This document shows positions 33,347 to 42,212 of a stretch of 64,000 bases of DNA, piece after piece. Numbering within the stretch: position 1 is the first letter of the stretch; each line of letters starts with the position of its first letter. A program made the translations under genes and the position numbers. Source of the DNA: Amycolatopsis sp. CA-230715 (GTDB lineage: Bacteria; Actinomycetota; Actinomycetes; Mycobacteriales; Pseudonocardiaceae); assembly GCF_018736145.1 (NCBI RefSeq), contig NZ_CP059997.1, positions 3,781,501-3,845,500 of the forward strand. Reading direction: 5' to 3'. The notes beneath the pieces are model-generated. The model ran no database searches. It was not told the DNA's origin and was given only the letters and a program-made list of their open reading frames with translations.

Positions 33347-34726
33347 ATGCCGTCTTCCTGGCCTCCCCCGCCGTTCGACGACGCGCACGCGCGTATGCGC
33401 GAGTGGGATGCCTGGTACACCGGTGATCCCGAGCGGCTCGTCGAGGTCTACACCGGTGAGCGCCGACGAGCCGTTACACCTCGTCTTCGGCCGTCGACCT
33501 ACCGCGGGGGTGTGGTGGGCGGGCTCGCCCGGTTCTTCTGGGGTCGGCCGGTCCCCGTTGGCCAGACGCGACAGCGGTTGCACGTGCCGCTCGCCGCGGA
33601 CATCGCGACCGCCTCGGCCGACCTCCTGTTCTCCGAACCGCCCCGCATCGTCGTCGACGACACCGCGGCGCAGGCGCGACTCGACCTCGCGCTCAACTCA
33701 CCGGCGATGCACTCGCGGTTGCTCGAGGCCGCCGAGATCGCCTCGGCACTCGGCGGCGCCTACCTGCGCGTGGTCTGGGATGCCGACGTGGCCAAGCACG
33801 CCATGCTCGACGCCGTCCACGCCGACGCCGCGGTACCCGAATGGCGATGGGGCGAACTGTCCGCGGTCACCTTCTACGCGCGAGTGCGCGTCGACGGGCC
33901 GGCCGTGTGGCGCCACCTCGAGCGCTACGAACCGGGCCGGATCGTGCACGAGCTGCACGTCGGCACCGAGAACGAACTCGGCCGCGCTGTGCCGCTCGAC
34001 GAGGCCCCGGCAACCGAATGGGCGGCGCCGCTGGTCGATGCCGAGGGCAGCATCGCCACCGGCACCAACCGGCTCGCCGCCGCCTACGTGCCCAATGTCC
34101 GCCCTAACCGGGTATGGCGCGGCACACCGCAGCTCGCGCCGCTGGGCCGCTCGGACTTCGACGGGGTCGAAGGTCTCTTCGACGCGCTCGACGAGGTCTA
34201 CACGAGTTGGATGCGCGACGTTCGGATCGCCAAGGCCCGGCTACTGGTGCCCACCGGGTACTTGCAGGACAACGGCGCGGGCAAGGGCGCGAGCTTCGAC
34301 GAGGACCGCGAGGTCTACACCGAGTTGAACGCGCTGTCGCGCGGCGGCTCGGACACCCTCACGGTTTCGGCCCATCAGTTCGCGATCCGGGTCGCGGAGC
34401 ACCGCGACACCGCCGAGGACATCACCCGTACCGCGCTTCGGTCCGCCGGCTATTCGCTGGCGACGCTCGGCGACAACGACGGCGACGCCTCGATCACCGC
34501 AACCGAGGTCACCGCGCGCGAGAAACTGTCGAACCGCACGCGCGACAAGAAAGCGCGGTACTGGGCTTCCGGGCTCGCGCACATCGCCGCCGCGCTGGTC
34601 GAGGTCGATCGACACGCTTTCGGCGGCACGGCGACCGTGCCCGAGCTACCCACGGTCGAGTTTCCCGACTGTCGTGTCTCGGTAGTTCTGCCGCAGGTTT
34701 GTCTCGGTTGTTGTGACACAGGTTAG
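33347..34726 (+). pseudogene. Phage portal protein, 5' part, interrupted by IS481-type element
   Basis: SPP1 gp6-like portal (MPSSWPPPPFDDAHARMREW, WYTGDPERL, ADIATASADLLFSEPP, DVRIAKARLLVPTGYL). The native frame runs to 34669 and then enters the IS, adding 18 foreign codons and stopping at 34726. The 3' part resumes at 36019/36034. Removing the IS and one target copy restores a single 531-codon frame ending at 36306, so the gene was intact before insertion. The truncated product lacks the last 91 residues and is unlikely to assemble a normal dodecamer. Confidence 0.9.
34655..34669. repeat. Target site duplication, left (GTCGAGTTTCCCGAC)
   Basis: This 15-bp direct repeat is identical at 36019-36033. 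It brackets the IS481-type element exactly at its terminal TGT bases. Perfect identity indicates a recent insertion. Confidence 0.88.
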
Positions 34727-36018
34727 GCGGCTGGGGTGAGTTGGCCTTGGTAGGTCTTGGTGTGGTCGAGGTGGATGTGGCCGATCGGGTCGCCGTCGCT
34801 GGTGTAGGCGGTGGCCCGGTCGCTGTCACGGATGATGGTGATGGTGTGTCCGGCGTGGGCGGTGCCGATCCGTAGCCGGGCGTGTTTGCCGAGGTTGACC
34901 GTGCCGGTGGTGCTGACTTTGAGGCGGTGCACGGTGGCGTCGTCCTGGACGGGCAGGTGCTGGGGTCCGCCGTGGCTGTCGCTGGTGGTCCAGGCATGGG
35001 TGGGGGTTTGCCGGCCAAGGGCGCTGTGGCGGCGGTGGTTGTAGTGCTCGCGGTAGACCTCGAGCAGGGTGCGGAGTTCGGTCAGGGTCGCGGGTTGGAT
35101 GGGTTGGTGATCCAGCCAGCGTTTGAAGGTCTGGTGGTGGCGTTCGACCTTGCCGCAGGTCTGCGGGTGGTAGGGGCTGGAATGGATCAGCCTGCAGCCG
35201 TGGCCGGTGACGGTGCGGGCGAACGCCGATGGCCCGGCGTTGGGGTGGCGGCCGCGTGAGGTGAACGCGGATCCGTTGTCGGACAACACGATCGCGGGCG
35301 CACCATGGTCGGTGATGGCCGCGGTGATCGCGGTGATCGCGGCACGGGAGGTTTCGGCCTCGGCGGCGTGATTGGCCACCAGCATGCGCGTGCAGTCGTC
35401 GAGGACCTCGAACACCACCACCGTGGCCCCGCCGGCGAGGATGACCTCGGTGGCGTCGATCTGGTAGCAGTCCCGCGGCCGGGCATAGCTGAACCGACGG
35501 TAGGAGGACCGGGGCCGCTTACGGGGGTTGGACTCGGCCAGCCCGTGCCGGGACAGGATCCGGTTGATCGTGGCCCGCGACGGGACAGGCCAGCCCCGTC
35601 CGGCCCAGTCCCGCTCGGCGGCCAACTCCAGAAGCCGATCGCGGATCGGGTCCGCCCCGTTGTCCGGTTTCAGCTCCTTCCGCAGCCGCAGCACGACAGC
35701 CACGACCGGCTCCGCCGTAGCATGCCGCACGGTCTTGGGCCGGGTCGACCGCCGCCGCCACTGCCCCTCGGCCTGGATCCGGGCACGGTGCCGATAGAAC
35801 GTCCGCCTATCGACACCATGCTCCCGGCACCACGCCGACACGTTCTCAACCGGCACTTCAGCCGTCAGCATCGCGTCCACGAATCGCATGATCGTCCCAT
35901 TCCGCGTCATGGCCCTCACCACAACGCCGGTCAGGCGGCAGATCATGCAACATCACCCGACCCGGGTGTGTCACATGCTGCGATACACAAACTGTGTCAA
36001 AACAGCTGATACTGAACA
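34670..36018. mobile_element. IS481-family insertion sequence
   Basis: A 1349-bp element with imperfect terminal inverted repeats starting TGTCGTGTCTCGGTAGTTCT on the left and TGTTCAGTATCAGCTGTTTT on the right (complement), one transposase gene, and a perfect 15-bp target duplication. It is inserted in the portal gene, against the direction of phage transcription. Confidence 0.9.
34723..35910 (-). CDS. IS481-family DDE transposase
   Basis: A 395-aa transposase. It has an N-terminal HTH region (VSAWCREHGVDRRTFYRHRA), then the rve integrase core with the first Asp in CYQIDATEV, the second in VLSDNGSAF, and the Glu in GKVERHHQTFKRW. The C-terminal YNHRRHSALGRQTP motif is typical of IS481/IS3 transposases. 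The start is uncertain: ATG 35910 has GGTGAGG before it; GTG/ATG codons at 35946 and 35889 are in frame. It looks intact and probably active. Confidence 0.9.
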   Translation of the reverse strand: MTRNGTIMRFVDAMLTAEVPVENVSAWCREHGVDRRTFYRHRARIQAEGQWRRRSTRPKTVRHATAEPVVAVVLRLRKELKPDNGADPIRDRLLELAAERDWAGRGWPVPSRATINRILSRHGLAESNPRKRPRSSYRRFSYARPRDCYQIDATEVILAGGATVVVFEVLDDCTRMLVANHAAEAETSRAAITAITAAITDHGAPAIVLSDNGSAFTSRGRHPNAGPSAFARTVTGHGCRLIHSSPYHPQTCGKVERHHQTFKRWLDHQPIQPATLTELRTLLEVYREHYNHRRHSALGRQTPTHAWTTSDSHGGPQHLPVQDDATVHRLKVSTTGTVNLGKHARLRIGTAHAGHTITIIRDSDRATAYTSDGDPIGHIHLDHTKTYQGQLTPAA

Positions 36019-36306
36019 GTCGAGTTTCCCGACCGGACGCAGCCCGACCCCGAAGCACTCGCGCGCACAGTGCAGGCGCTCGGCGCGGCCGAGGCTGCCT
36101 CGACCGACGTGCGGGTGCGAACGGTTCACCCCGATTGGGACGACGACCAGGTGCGCGACGAGGTCGCCGCCATCCTCGCCGAATCCGGTCGGACGGTGCC
36201 CGACCCCGCGAAGTTCCGCGGGCTCGACCAGTTCCCCGCTCCGTCGGCGCCCGGCGACAACGTCGAGGGGGCCGCCGATGCCGTGGGAGCCCCCGCCCGG
36301 AGTTGA
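36019..36306 (+). pseudogene. Portal protein, 3' part after the IS
   Basis: This continues the portal frame after the second target copy (RTQPDPEALARTVQALGAAE ... ending GAADAVGAPARS). Frame arithmetic supports it: the 1349-bp element plus 15-bp duplication shifts the frame by two, and the downstream reading frame is offset by exactly that. There is no start codon with an RBS, so it is probably not translated alone. The MuF gene start at 36278 lies inside it, as in an intact portal-MuF overlap. Confidence 0.88.
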
Positions 36307-38191
36307 TCCGGCCGACGTCATCGAGCAGCTCGCCGCGGACATCCTCGCCCTGTACACGCAGGCCGAGGCGCGGTTGCTCGGCGACATCGCCCGCCGGGTC
36401 CGCGCCGGTCAGGACGTGCCCGAGTGGGCCGCGCAGAAGGCCGCCGCGGCGCGTGAGCTTCGGCTCGCCGCCGAGCGGATCGCTACGCAGGTCACCGGGC
36501 AGGCAGGCCAGGCGGCCGCCGATTCCGTGTTCGCCGCGTGGCAGGCCGGCGCCGAGCAGGGGCTCGCGCAGCTTGCCGAACTCGGCGCGCTGTCACCTGA
36601 GCAGCTCGAGCAGCTCGCCGGCGTAGTGCCCGGAATGCAGGCGGCCGCCATCCTCGCCGCCGACCTCACCAGCCGACTCGAGGCGCTGCCGCTGCGCGTC
36701 TTGCGCTGGCAGCAGGACGCCTATCAAACGGCGGTCGCCGCCGCGGCGCCCGATCAGTTGCTCGGTACCGGCACGATCCACTCGGCGCAGCGCGCCGCGT
36801 GGGACCGGCTCGCCGCCCAAGGCGTGACCGGGTTCGTTGACCGCGCCGGCCGCGACTGGAATCTCGCGAGCTACGTCGAGATGGCCGTGCGCACCGCGAC
36901 CGGGCGCGCGTGGAACGACGCGCACCTCGCCCGGATGGCCTCCGCCGGCGTCGAGCTGGTCACGATCACCCGCTCGCGCCATGCCTGCCGGCTCTGTACC
37001 CGCTGGGAAGGGCGGGTGTTGGCGCTGTCCGGCCCGGCCGGCGAGCGCCAGGTCGAGCACACCCTCACCGACGAGACGGTCACCGTCGACGTCGCCGCCA
37101 CCGTCGAGCAGGCGCGGCTCGAGGGGCTCATGCACCCGAACTGTCGGCATCAGTTCGTGCCGTACCTGCCCGGGGTGACCAAGCTCGACGAGATCCGCGA
37201 GCACGACGCCAAGGCCGAGCAGGACCGCGAAGACCTGCGCGCGCTCGAGCGCAAGGTGCGCCGGAACAAGCGCAAGGCCGCGGCCGCGCTCACCGACGAC
37301 GAGCGCCAGGCCGCCGAGCGCCGGGTGCGCGAGACGCAAGCCGAGATCCGCGAGCACGTGAAACGGACCGGGCTCAACCGCAAGCGCTACCGCGAGCAAA
37401 TCAACCTCGGACACGGCGACCTCCGGGCCGCCGAGCGCCGGCGCGACCAGCTCGCCGACCAGGTCGCCGAGGGCAGCGCCGAGCAGAACCGGCTCGACGC
37501 CATCGCCGCCGAACAGGCCCGCCGGCGCGAGGCCGAGCAGCTCGCCGCCGAGCACGCCGAGCGCCAGGCCGCCGAACAGGCCGAGCGCGAAGCCTCCGAG
37601 GTGAACCTGCGGGAGCTGTCCGACGAGCAGCTCGCCGACCGGCTCGCCGAAGTCGGCGACGATGACGACGCGGTCGCCGCGGTGCTCGCCGAGCTGGACC
37701 GGCGCGAAGCCGACCAGCAGTACGCCGACGCGGTCGCCGACGACCCGGACGCCGAGAAGTGGGCCGAGGTAGACCGGCTCGTCGAGACAGGTCTCGACTA
37801 CGAACAGGCGTACGCCGAGGTGTTCGACAAAGACGTCGAGAAGATGCGCCGCGAGGACGCCATCGCCCGACTTCGGCGCGAGGGCTACCGCGGCCGCGGG
37901 TTCGACGAACTCGCGCGCGCCGCGTACGCCGAGCGGCTCGAACGCGACTACTTCGCCGCCGAGGCCGCTACAAACGGGTTCCTGCTCACGCAGGAAGGCC
38001 AGCGCAACGGACTGGACCCGCGGAACCTGTGGCGTCAGAACGAGAACTACGCCCGCCGTTGGGCATCCGACGAGCTAAAGCAGTGGTGGGACGAAAACGG
38101 TAGGGTCACGTTCGACCAGTTCGCCGCCGAGTTGCTCGACGGCGGCAACGGAGAACGGTTCCGCACCGGGGGTGAGTCGTGGCTACAGTGA
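36278..38191 (+). CDS. MuF-like minor capsid protein
   Basis: A 637-aa protein of the phage minor capsid 2 / SPP1 gp7 group. The N-terminal half holds the conserved fold (ELVTITRSRHACRLCTRWEG, GLMHPNCRHQFVPYLPG) with Cys/His residues. The C-terminal half is a long charged, Ala/Glu/Arg-rich coiled coil (from about residue 310) and a short globular end. The family binds the portal and affects DNA ejection. ATG 36278 overlaps the portal 3' end, the usual arrangement. The long coiled-coil tail is larger than in SPP1. Confidence 0.85.
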   Translation: MPWEPPPGVDPADVIEQLAADILALYTQAEARLLGDIARRVRAGQDVPEWAAQKAAAARELRLAAERIATQVTGQAGQAAADSVFAAWQAGAEQGLAQLAELGALSPEQLEQLAGVVPGMQAAAILAADLTSRLEALPLRVLRWQQDAYQTAVAAAAPDQLLGTGTIHSAQRAAWDRLAAQGVTGFVDRAGRDWNLASYVEMAVRTATGRAWNDAHLARMASAGVELVTITRSRHACRLCTRWEGRVLALSGPAGERQVEHTLTDETVTVDVAATVEQARLEGLMHPNCRHQFVPYLPGVTKLDEIREHDAKAEQDREDLRALERKVRRNKRKAAAALTDDERQAAERRVRETQAEIREHVKRTGLNRKRYREQINLGHGDLRAAERRRDQLADQVAEGSAEQNRLDAIAAEQARRREAEQLAAEHAERQAAEQAEREASEVNLRELSDEQLADRLAEVGDDDDAVAAVLAELDRREADQQYADAVADDPDAEKWAEVDRLVETGLDYEQAYAEVFDKDVEKMRREDAIARLRREGYRGRGFDELARAAYAERLERDYFAAEAATNGFLLTQEGQRNGLDPRNLWRQNENYARRWASDELKQWWDENGRVTFDQFAAELLDGGNGERFRTGGESWLQ

Positions 38192-38433
38192 CCGCCGAAC
38201 AAGTCCGCGCCGCCCGGGAACAGGGTTACGCCGCTGGCTACGGTCTCGCGCCGCCGACGCCGAACCCTTACGCGCCAAGGCATACGCCCGAGTGGCTCAG
38301 CCCGCGAACGCCGGCCGAGCGCGCCCATCAGGAGAACGCCGAGCGGGGACCTCTCGCGATCGCGCGTGTGTGGCGACTGGCATATCAGGACGGGCAGGCG
38401 GCTTACGCGCGCGAACACTCCGAGACGAACTAG
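38179..38433 (+). CDS. Small phage protein, unknown function
   Basis: An 84-aa protein (MATVTAEQVRAAREQGYAAG ... WRLAYQDGQAAYAREH). It has two repeats of a helical G/A-Y motif (QGYAAGYG and DGQAAYARE), like small head-associated proteins in actinophages. GTG 38179 overlaps the MuF end by 13 bp. It is convergent with the minus-strand gene at 38430. Confidence 0.55.
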   Translation: MATVTAEQVRAAREQGYAAGYGLAPPTPNPYAPRHTPEWLSPRTPAERAHQENAERGPLAIARVWRLAYQDGQAAYAREHSETN

Positions 38434-38711
38434 TCGGCTTGCACGAGGCTGTTACCGCTTCCGGGCATACCTGCGCGCCACTGTTCGATCTCGGGCACGC
38501 GCTCAGGGGCCCACCCGGGTACGTCGTCGATCTCGACGTCTGGCTCAGGGAACGGGTGCAGCGAGTCGACCGGGTACCGCTTGCGCCACTTGTTCACCGC
38601 CGAGCGGCTCACGCCGAGCCGCTCGCCGAGCGTTGCCGCTCCAATGAAACGACGACCGGGCGCCGCTGGTTCCTTCGCGGCGCCCGGCTTGGTGTCACGT
38701 CGCTTGTTCAC
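38430..38711 (-). CDS. Small HTH DNA-binding protein
   Basis: A 93-aa protein with a clear HTH in its middle (FIGAATLGERLGVSRSAVNK then WRKRYP) and an acidic C-terminal part. It is the second gene of a two-gene reverse-strand unit, coupled to the upstream gene by GTGA. It is a plausible regulator of its own promoter, which lies in the 20-bp inverted repeat at 38947-39003. Confidence 0.7.
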   Translation of the reverse strand: MNKRRDTKPGAAKEPAAPGRRFIGAATLGERLGVSRSAVNKWRKRYPVDSLHPFPEPDVEIDDVPGWAPERVPEIEQWRAGMPGSGNSLVQAD

Positions 38712-38929
38712 GCGAGCACCACCCCGCCGAACAGCTCGTCGCGCACGTAAAACGACAGGGGGCCAACGGGTTCCGGCCACGCGAACGGCGTCGGCTTGGC
38801 GGCCGCGCGCTCAGCGGCGACCTCGGCGCACGCCTCCCAGATGTCGACCTGCCCCGGAACCTGGTCGGCGATGTGCTTGCGCAGCGCCTCGGCCTCGAGC
38901 AGCGGCCCGACCTCGAAAAGTGCCTGCAT
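38708..38929 (-). CDS. Small reverse-strand phage protein
   Basis: A 73-aa protein (MQALFEVGPLLEAEALRKHI ... FYVRDELFGGVVLA) of unknown family. ATG 38929 has GGAGAGGGAG four bases upstream, and a promoter-like TTGACA-16-TATAGA lies at 38992-38965 on the same strand. It is transcribed against the head genes, from between MuF and scaffold. Confidence 0.6.
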   Translation of the reverse strand: MQALFEVGPLLEAEALRKHIADQVPGQVDIWEACAEVAAERAAAKPTPFAWPEPVGPLSFYVRDELFGGVVLA

Positions 38930-38946
38930 TTCGCTCCCTCTCCAAA

Positions 38947-39003
38947 TGTCCGCGTTGTTGACACTCTATAGGCAATTCGTGGTGAGTGTCAACAACGCGG
39001 ACA
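38947..39003 (-). promoter_or_regulatory. Promoter inside a perfect 20-bp inverted repeat
   Basis: TGTCCGCGTTGTTGACACTC (38947-38966) is repeated in inverse at 38984-39003, separated by 17 bp. On the minus strand the -35 TTGACA (38992-38987) and -10 TATAGA (38970-38965) are 16 bp apart, so the arms cover the -35 box and the start region. This looks like an operator-embedded promoter for the 38929/38711 genes; a hairpin function in RNA is also possible. Confidence 0.7.
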
Positions 39004-39062
39004 CCTCCGTTTCCTCGGCCAGGCGCCGAGTTTCCCACCCCACGACCGCCCAGGAGGCAACC

Positions 39063-39737
39063 GTGTCCGCACCCATCACCCCGGCTAGTCCTGCCGGCGA
39101 GCCGTCCGGCACGGCCGGCGAACCGAATGCCACCGGCCAACCAGCCACCGGGGAGCAGGCACCGGCAACCGGCCAGCCGAGCGCGTCGGCACCGGCCGAT
39201 CCGTCCGCGTCCGCGGATGAACTCGCGGCCCTCGAGCCGGCCACCCTGGCGAAGATGGTGCGCGACTTGCGCGCCGAGAACGCATCCGACCGCACGAGTG
39301 CGAAGACCAAGGCGGCCGACGAGGCGCGGCAGCAGCTCGCGCAGGACATCGGCAAAGCCCTCGGCTTGGTCGCCGGTGAGGATGACAAGGCCGACCCGGC
39401 CAAGCTCGCCGAGCAGGTCACCGCCGAACAGCAGCGCGCCCGCGCCGCCGCGGTCGAGCTGGCCGTGTTCAAGTCCGCCGGCCCGCTCGGCGCCGACCCT
39501 GCCGCACTGGTCGACTCGCGCGCGTTCCTGTCCGCGGTCGAGCAGCTCGACCCCACCGCGGCCGACTTCGCCGACAAGGTCGGCGCCGCGATCACCAAGG
39601 CCGTGACCGACAACCCGAAGTTGCGCGCCGCTGGCCAGGCGCCGCCGCGCAGCAGCGGACAGCACGCCGGCGGGACCGGCGGGAAACGCGCCGCGAAGTC
39701 GCTCACGGACGCCATTTCACGCCACTACGGCAACTGA
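39063..39737 (+). CDS. Capsid scaffolding protein
   Basis: A 224-aa protein with a disordered Pro/Ala/Gly-rich N-terminus, a central coiled coil (LAKMVRDLRAENASDRTSAK) and a C-terminal basic helix (KRAAKSLTDAISRHYGN), the typical layout of phage scaffolds that bind the capsid protein through the C-terminus. It is directly upstream of the major capsid gene. GTG 39063 has AGGAGG six bases upstream. Confidence 0.82.
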   Translation: MSAPITPASPAGEPSGTAGEPNATGQPATGEQAPATGQPSASAPADPSASADELAALEPATLAKMVRDLRAENASDRTSAKTKAADEARQQLAQDIGKALGLVAGEDDKADPAKLAEQVTAEQQRARAAAVELAVFKSAGPLGADPAALVDSRAFLSAVEQLDPTAADFADKVGAAITKAVTDNPKLRAAGQAPPRSSGQHAGGTGGKRAAKSLTDAISRHYGN

Positions 39738-39754
39738 CCACTTAGGAGAGTCCC

Positions 39755-40759
39755 ATGCCTGTGACCTTGGCGGAGGCCAAGAACAACGCACAGACCGACT
39801 ACGACCCGGCCGTGATCGACGAGTTCCGCAAGGAATCGGCGATCCTCGACTCGCTGATCTTCGACGACGTCGTCAACCCCTCCGGCGGGGGCGCCACCCT
39901 CACCTACGGATACCGCCGGCTGATCACGCAGCCGACCGCGGATTTCCGCGCGCTGAACTCGGAGTACGCGCCGCAGAACGTCACAACCGCACCGTTTTCG
40001 GTCAACCTGGCCGTGCTCGGCGGAGCGTTCGAGGTCGACCGGGTTATCGCAAAGGTCGGCCCGGCCGCGTCCGCCGCGGTGTCGCTGAACATGTCGCAGA
40101 AGATCAAGGCCGCGAACACCCGGTTTCAGGATGCCGTGATCAACGGCGACACCGCCGTCGACACCAACGGTTTCGACGGGCTCGACAAGGCGCTCGTGGG
40201 TTCCACCACGGAGTTTCGAGCCGGCCAGGTCACCGACTGGACCGACTTCGACACCAACGCGCGCGCCGAGCACAAGGCGCTCGACGCCATCGACGAGTTC
40301 CTCTCACTGCTCGACGGCGCGCCGTCGGTGGTCATCGGCAACGCGAAGTCGCTTGCTCGTGTCCGGGCAGCAGCTCGGCGCGCGAGCATGTACACCCGCG
40401 ACCCGGTCGAGGGGCTACTCGGCGTCAACGGGCGCCCGGTGGTCCGCGAGACATACGGCGGGGTACTGCTCGTCGACGCCGGTGCCAAGGCCGGCACGAA
40501 CAACCCGATTGTGCCGATTCTCGGCCGGACCGTTGGCGGCACCGCGGCGACCGGGCTCACCGATTTGTACGCCTACCGCGTGGGACTCGACGGCTTCCAC
40601 GGTGTCGCGACCGTCGGCACGCAGCTCGTCGAGAGCTGGCTGCCCGACTTCACCCTCGCCGGCGCCGTGAAGAAGGGCGAGGTGGAACTCGGCCCGGTCG
40701 CCGTCGCGCTCAAGGCCACGAAGGCGGCCGCCGTATTCCGCAACATCAAGGTGCAGTGA
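39755..40759 (+). CDS. Major capsid protein (HK97 fold)
   Basis: A 334-aa protein with the features of P22/HK97-like capsid proteins of actinophages (DEFRKESAILDSLIFDDVVN, GATLTYGYRRLI, AVINGDTAVDTNGFDGLDKA, VVIGNAKSLARVRAAARRAS, YGGVLLVDAGAK). GAGAG precedes ATG 39755. The position after the scaffold and before the connectors supports it. Confidence 0.9.
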   Translation: MPVTLAEAKNNAQTDYDPAVIDEFRKESAILDSLIFDDVVNPSGGGATLTYGYRRLITQPTADFRALNSEYAPQNVTTAPFSVNLAVLGGAFEVDRVIAKVGPAASAAVSLNMSQKIKAANTRFQDAVINGDTAVDTNGFDGLDKALVGSTTEFRAGQVTDWTDFDTNARAEHKALDAIDEFLSLLDGAPSVVIGNAKSLARVRAAARRASMYTRDPVEGLLGVNGRPVVRETYGGVLLVDAGAKAGTNNPIVPILGRTVGGTAATGLTDLYAYRVGLDGFHGVATVGTQLVESWLPDFTLAGAVKKGEVELGPVAVALKATKAAAVFRNIKVQ

Positions 40760-41043
40760 TGCCACGACACACCATCGAAACCCCCGTCACCGACTACACG
40801 GGCACCGTCGCCGGCGTCCGCTTCACCGCCGGCCGCGGCGAGACCGACAACGAGAACGCCGTCGCCTACTTCCAGCGCCAGGGCTACACCGTGACGCCGG
40901 CCGAGGACGACGTCGAGCCCGACGAGCTGCCCGTCGACGACCCGCCGGTCGCCCCCGCGCCCCTCGACGAGGCACCGGTCGAGAACCCCTCGGCCGAGCC
41001 GGAAGGCACGAAGCGCGCCAGCCGCCGCACACCGGCGAAGTAG
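40759..41043 (+). CDS. Head-associated protein, acidic tail
   Basis: A 94-aa protein. The N-terminal half (TDYTGTVAGVRFTAGRGETD, NENAVAYFQRQGY) resembles small head or FluMu-N-type domains that accompany capsid genes. The C-terminal half is acidic Pro-rich, ending in basic residues. The ATG overlaps the capsid stop; GTG 40756 is possible. It may be a decoration or fibre protein. Confidence 0.6.
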   Translation: MPRHTIETPVTDYTGTVAGVRFTAGRGETDNENAVAYFQRQGYTVTPAEDDVEPDELPVDDPPVAPAPLDEAPVENPSAEPEGTKRASRRTPAK

Positions 41044-41112
41044 CCGCCGCGGTCGGCGCCCCGCCCCGACCGGGCGCCGGCCGCGGCTTCCACCAAACGA
41101 GAGGGGGTCGCC

Positions 41113-41535
41113 GTGGCGCGCGTGTACGCGACCGCCGAGGACTACGCGAACTGGCTCGACCTCACCACCCCACCCGAAGGCATCGCCCGGTCGCTCGCGC
41201 GCGCATCGCAGCTCGTCGACTGGCTGCTCGTGACCGCCGTCTACGCAACCGACCCCGTCGGGTACCCGACCGACCCGGACAAGCGCGCCGCGGTTCGCGA
41301 TGCCACGTGCGCGACCGTCGCATGGTGGGAGGACACCGGCGACGACACCGGCGCCGCGGCCCGCTACACCTCGGCCGGCATCGGGTCCGTCACCTTGTCC
41401 CGGGCGAACACGCCGACCGCGGCAACCCCCGCCGGCGCACAAGCCGCTCGGCTCGCGCCCGAAGCCATGCAGCTACTCGCCGACGCCGGCCTCGGCGACG
41501 GCCCGGTCGAGCAGGAGGTCGCCCGGTGGCGATGA
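41113..41535 (+). CDS. Head-tail connector (adaptor) protein
   Basis: A 140-aa helical protein (ATAEDYANWLDLTTPPEGIA, RSLARASQLVDWLL, AVRDATCATVAWWEDTG) of the gp6/gp15 adaptor type, which docks under the portal. GTG 41113 has GAGAGGGGG upstream. Its stop overlaps the stopper gene start. Confidence 0.75.
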   Translation: MARVYATAEDYANWLDLTTPPEGIARSLARASQLVDWLLVTAVYATDPVGYPTDPDKRAAVRDATCATVAWWEDTGDDTGAAARYTSAGIGSVTLSRANTPTAATPAGAQAARLAPEAMQLLADAGLGDGPVEQEVARWR

Positions 41536-41855
41536 CCATGCCGGCGTTCCTGCTCCCGCACACCGTGACCGTGAAGCCCTACGCCGGCACCGGCGCGTAC
41601 GGGCCGAGCTTCGGCCGGCCGTTCACCATCCGCCGCGCCTACGTCGAGGACCGTCGCCGCCTGGTCCGCGCGTCCGATGGCGCCGAGACCATCAGCGAAA
41701 CGACCGTCGTCGTTCGCCCCGGCCCGGCGATTCCGGCCGGCTCTGAGGTGACCGTGTGGCCCGGCACGCCGGCCGCACGCTCGGCGACAGTCATCACCTC
41801 GAGCACGTTCGATCACCCCAGCGCGCCGGCGCATCTAGAGATCACGCTCACGTAG
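41532..41855 (+). CDS. Head-tail stopper (head closure) protein
   Basis: A 107-aa beta-rich protein (FLLPHTVTVKPYAGTGAYGP, RRAYVEDRRRLVRASDGAET, EVTVWPGTPAAR), typical of SPP1 gp16-like stoppers. ATG 41532 overlaps the adaptor stop. Confidence 0.75.
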   Translation: MTMPAFLLPHTVTVKPYAGTGAYGPSFGRPFTIRRAYVEDRRRLVRASDGAETISETTVVVRPGPAIPAGSEVTVWPGTPAARSATVITSSTFDHPSAPAHLEITLT

Positions 41856-41867
41856 GAGGTACCCGCC

Positions 41868-42212
41868 GTGCGGCTCAAGACTGAGTTTCACTGGAAAGGC
41901 GACCACCTCATCGACGAATTCACCCGCGGCGCAGAGAAGGGCGTCAAGCTCGCCGCCGAGCACGTTCGCAGCGTCGCCGTGAACCGAGCGCCGAAAGACA
42001 CCGGTGCGCTCCGCAACACCGGCACCGCGACCACGGACGGACTCACCGGCGCCGTCTCGTTCGACACCGAGTACGCCGTGCGCCAGCACGAAGAGACCAC
42101 TTGGCACCACGAAGACGGCCAGGCGAAGTACCTCGAGACCGCGCTCGACGACGAGATCGACGTCGCCCGGCAGATCATCGCCGCGCAGATCCGCAAGGCG
42201 ACCCGGTCGTGA
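41868..42212 (+). CDS. HK97 gp10-like tail completion protein
   Basis: A 114-aa protein with the family signature (AAEHVRSVAVNRAPKDTGAL then FDTEYAVRQHEET and KYLETALDDE). The family joins the head to the tail tube. It starts at GTG 41868 with GGAGG upstream, and is coupled to the next gene (GTGA). Confidence 0.85.
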   Translation: MRLKTEFHWKGDHLIDEFTRGAEKGVKLAAEHVRSVAVNRAPKDTGALRNTGTATTDGLTGAVSFDTEYAVRQHEETTWHHEDGQAKYLETALDDEIDVARQIIAAQIRKATRS

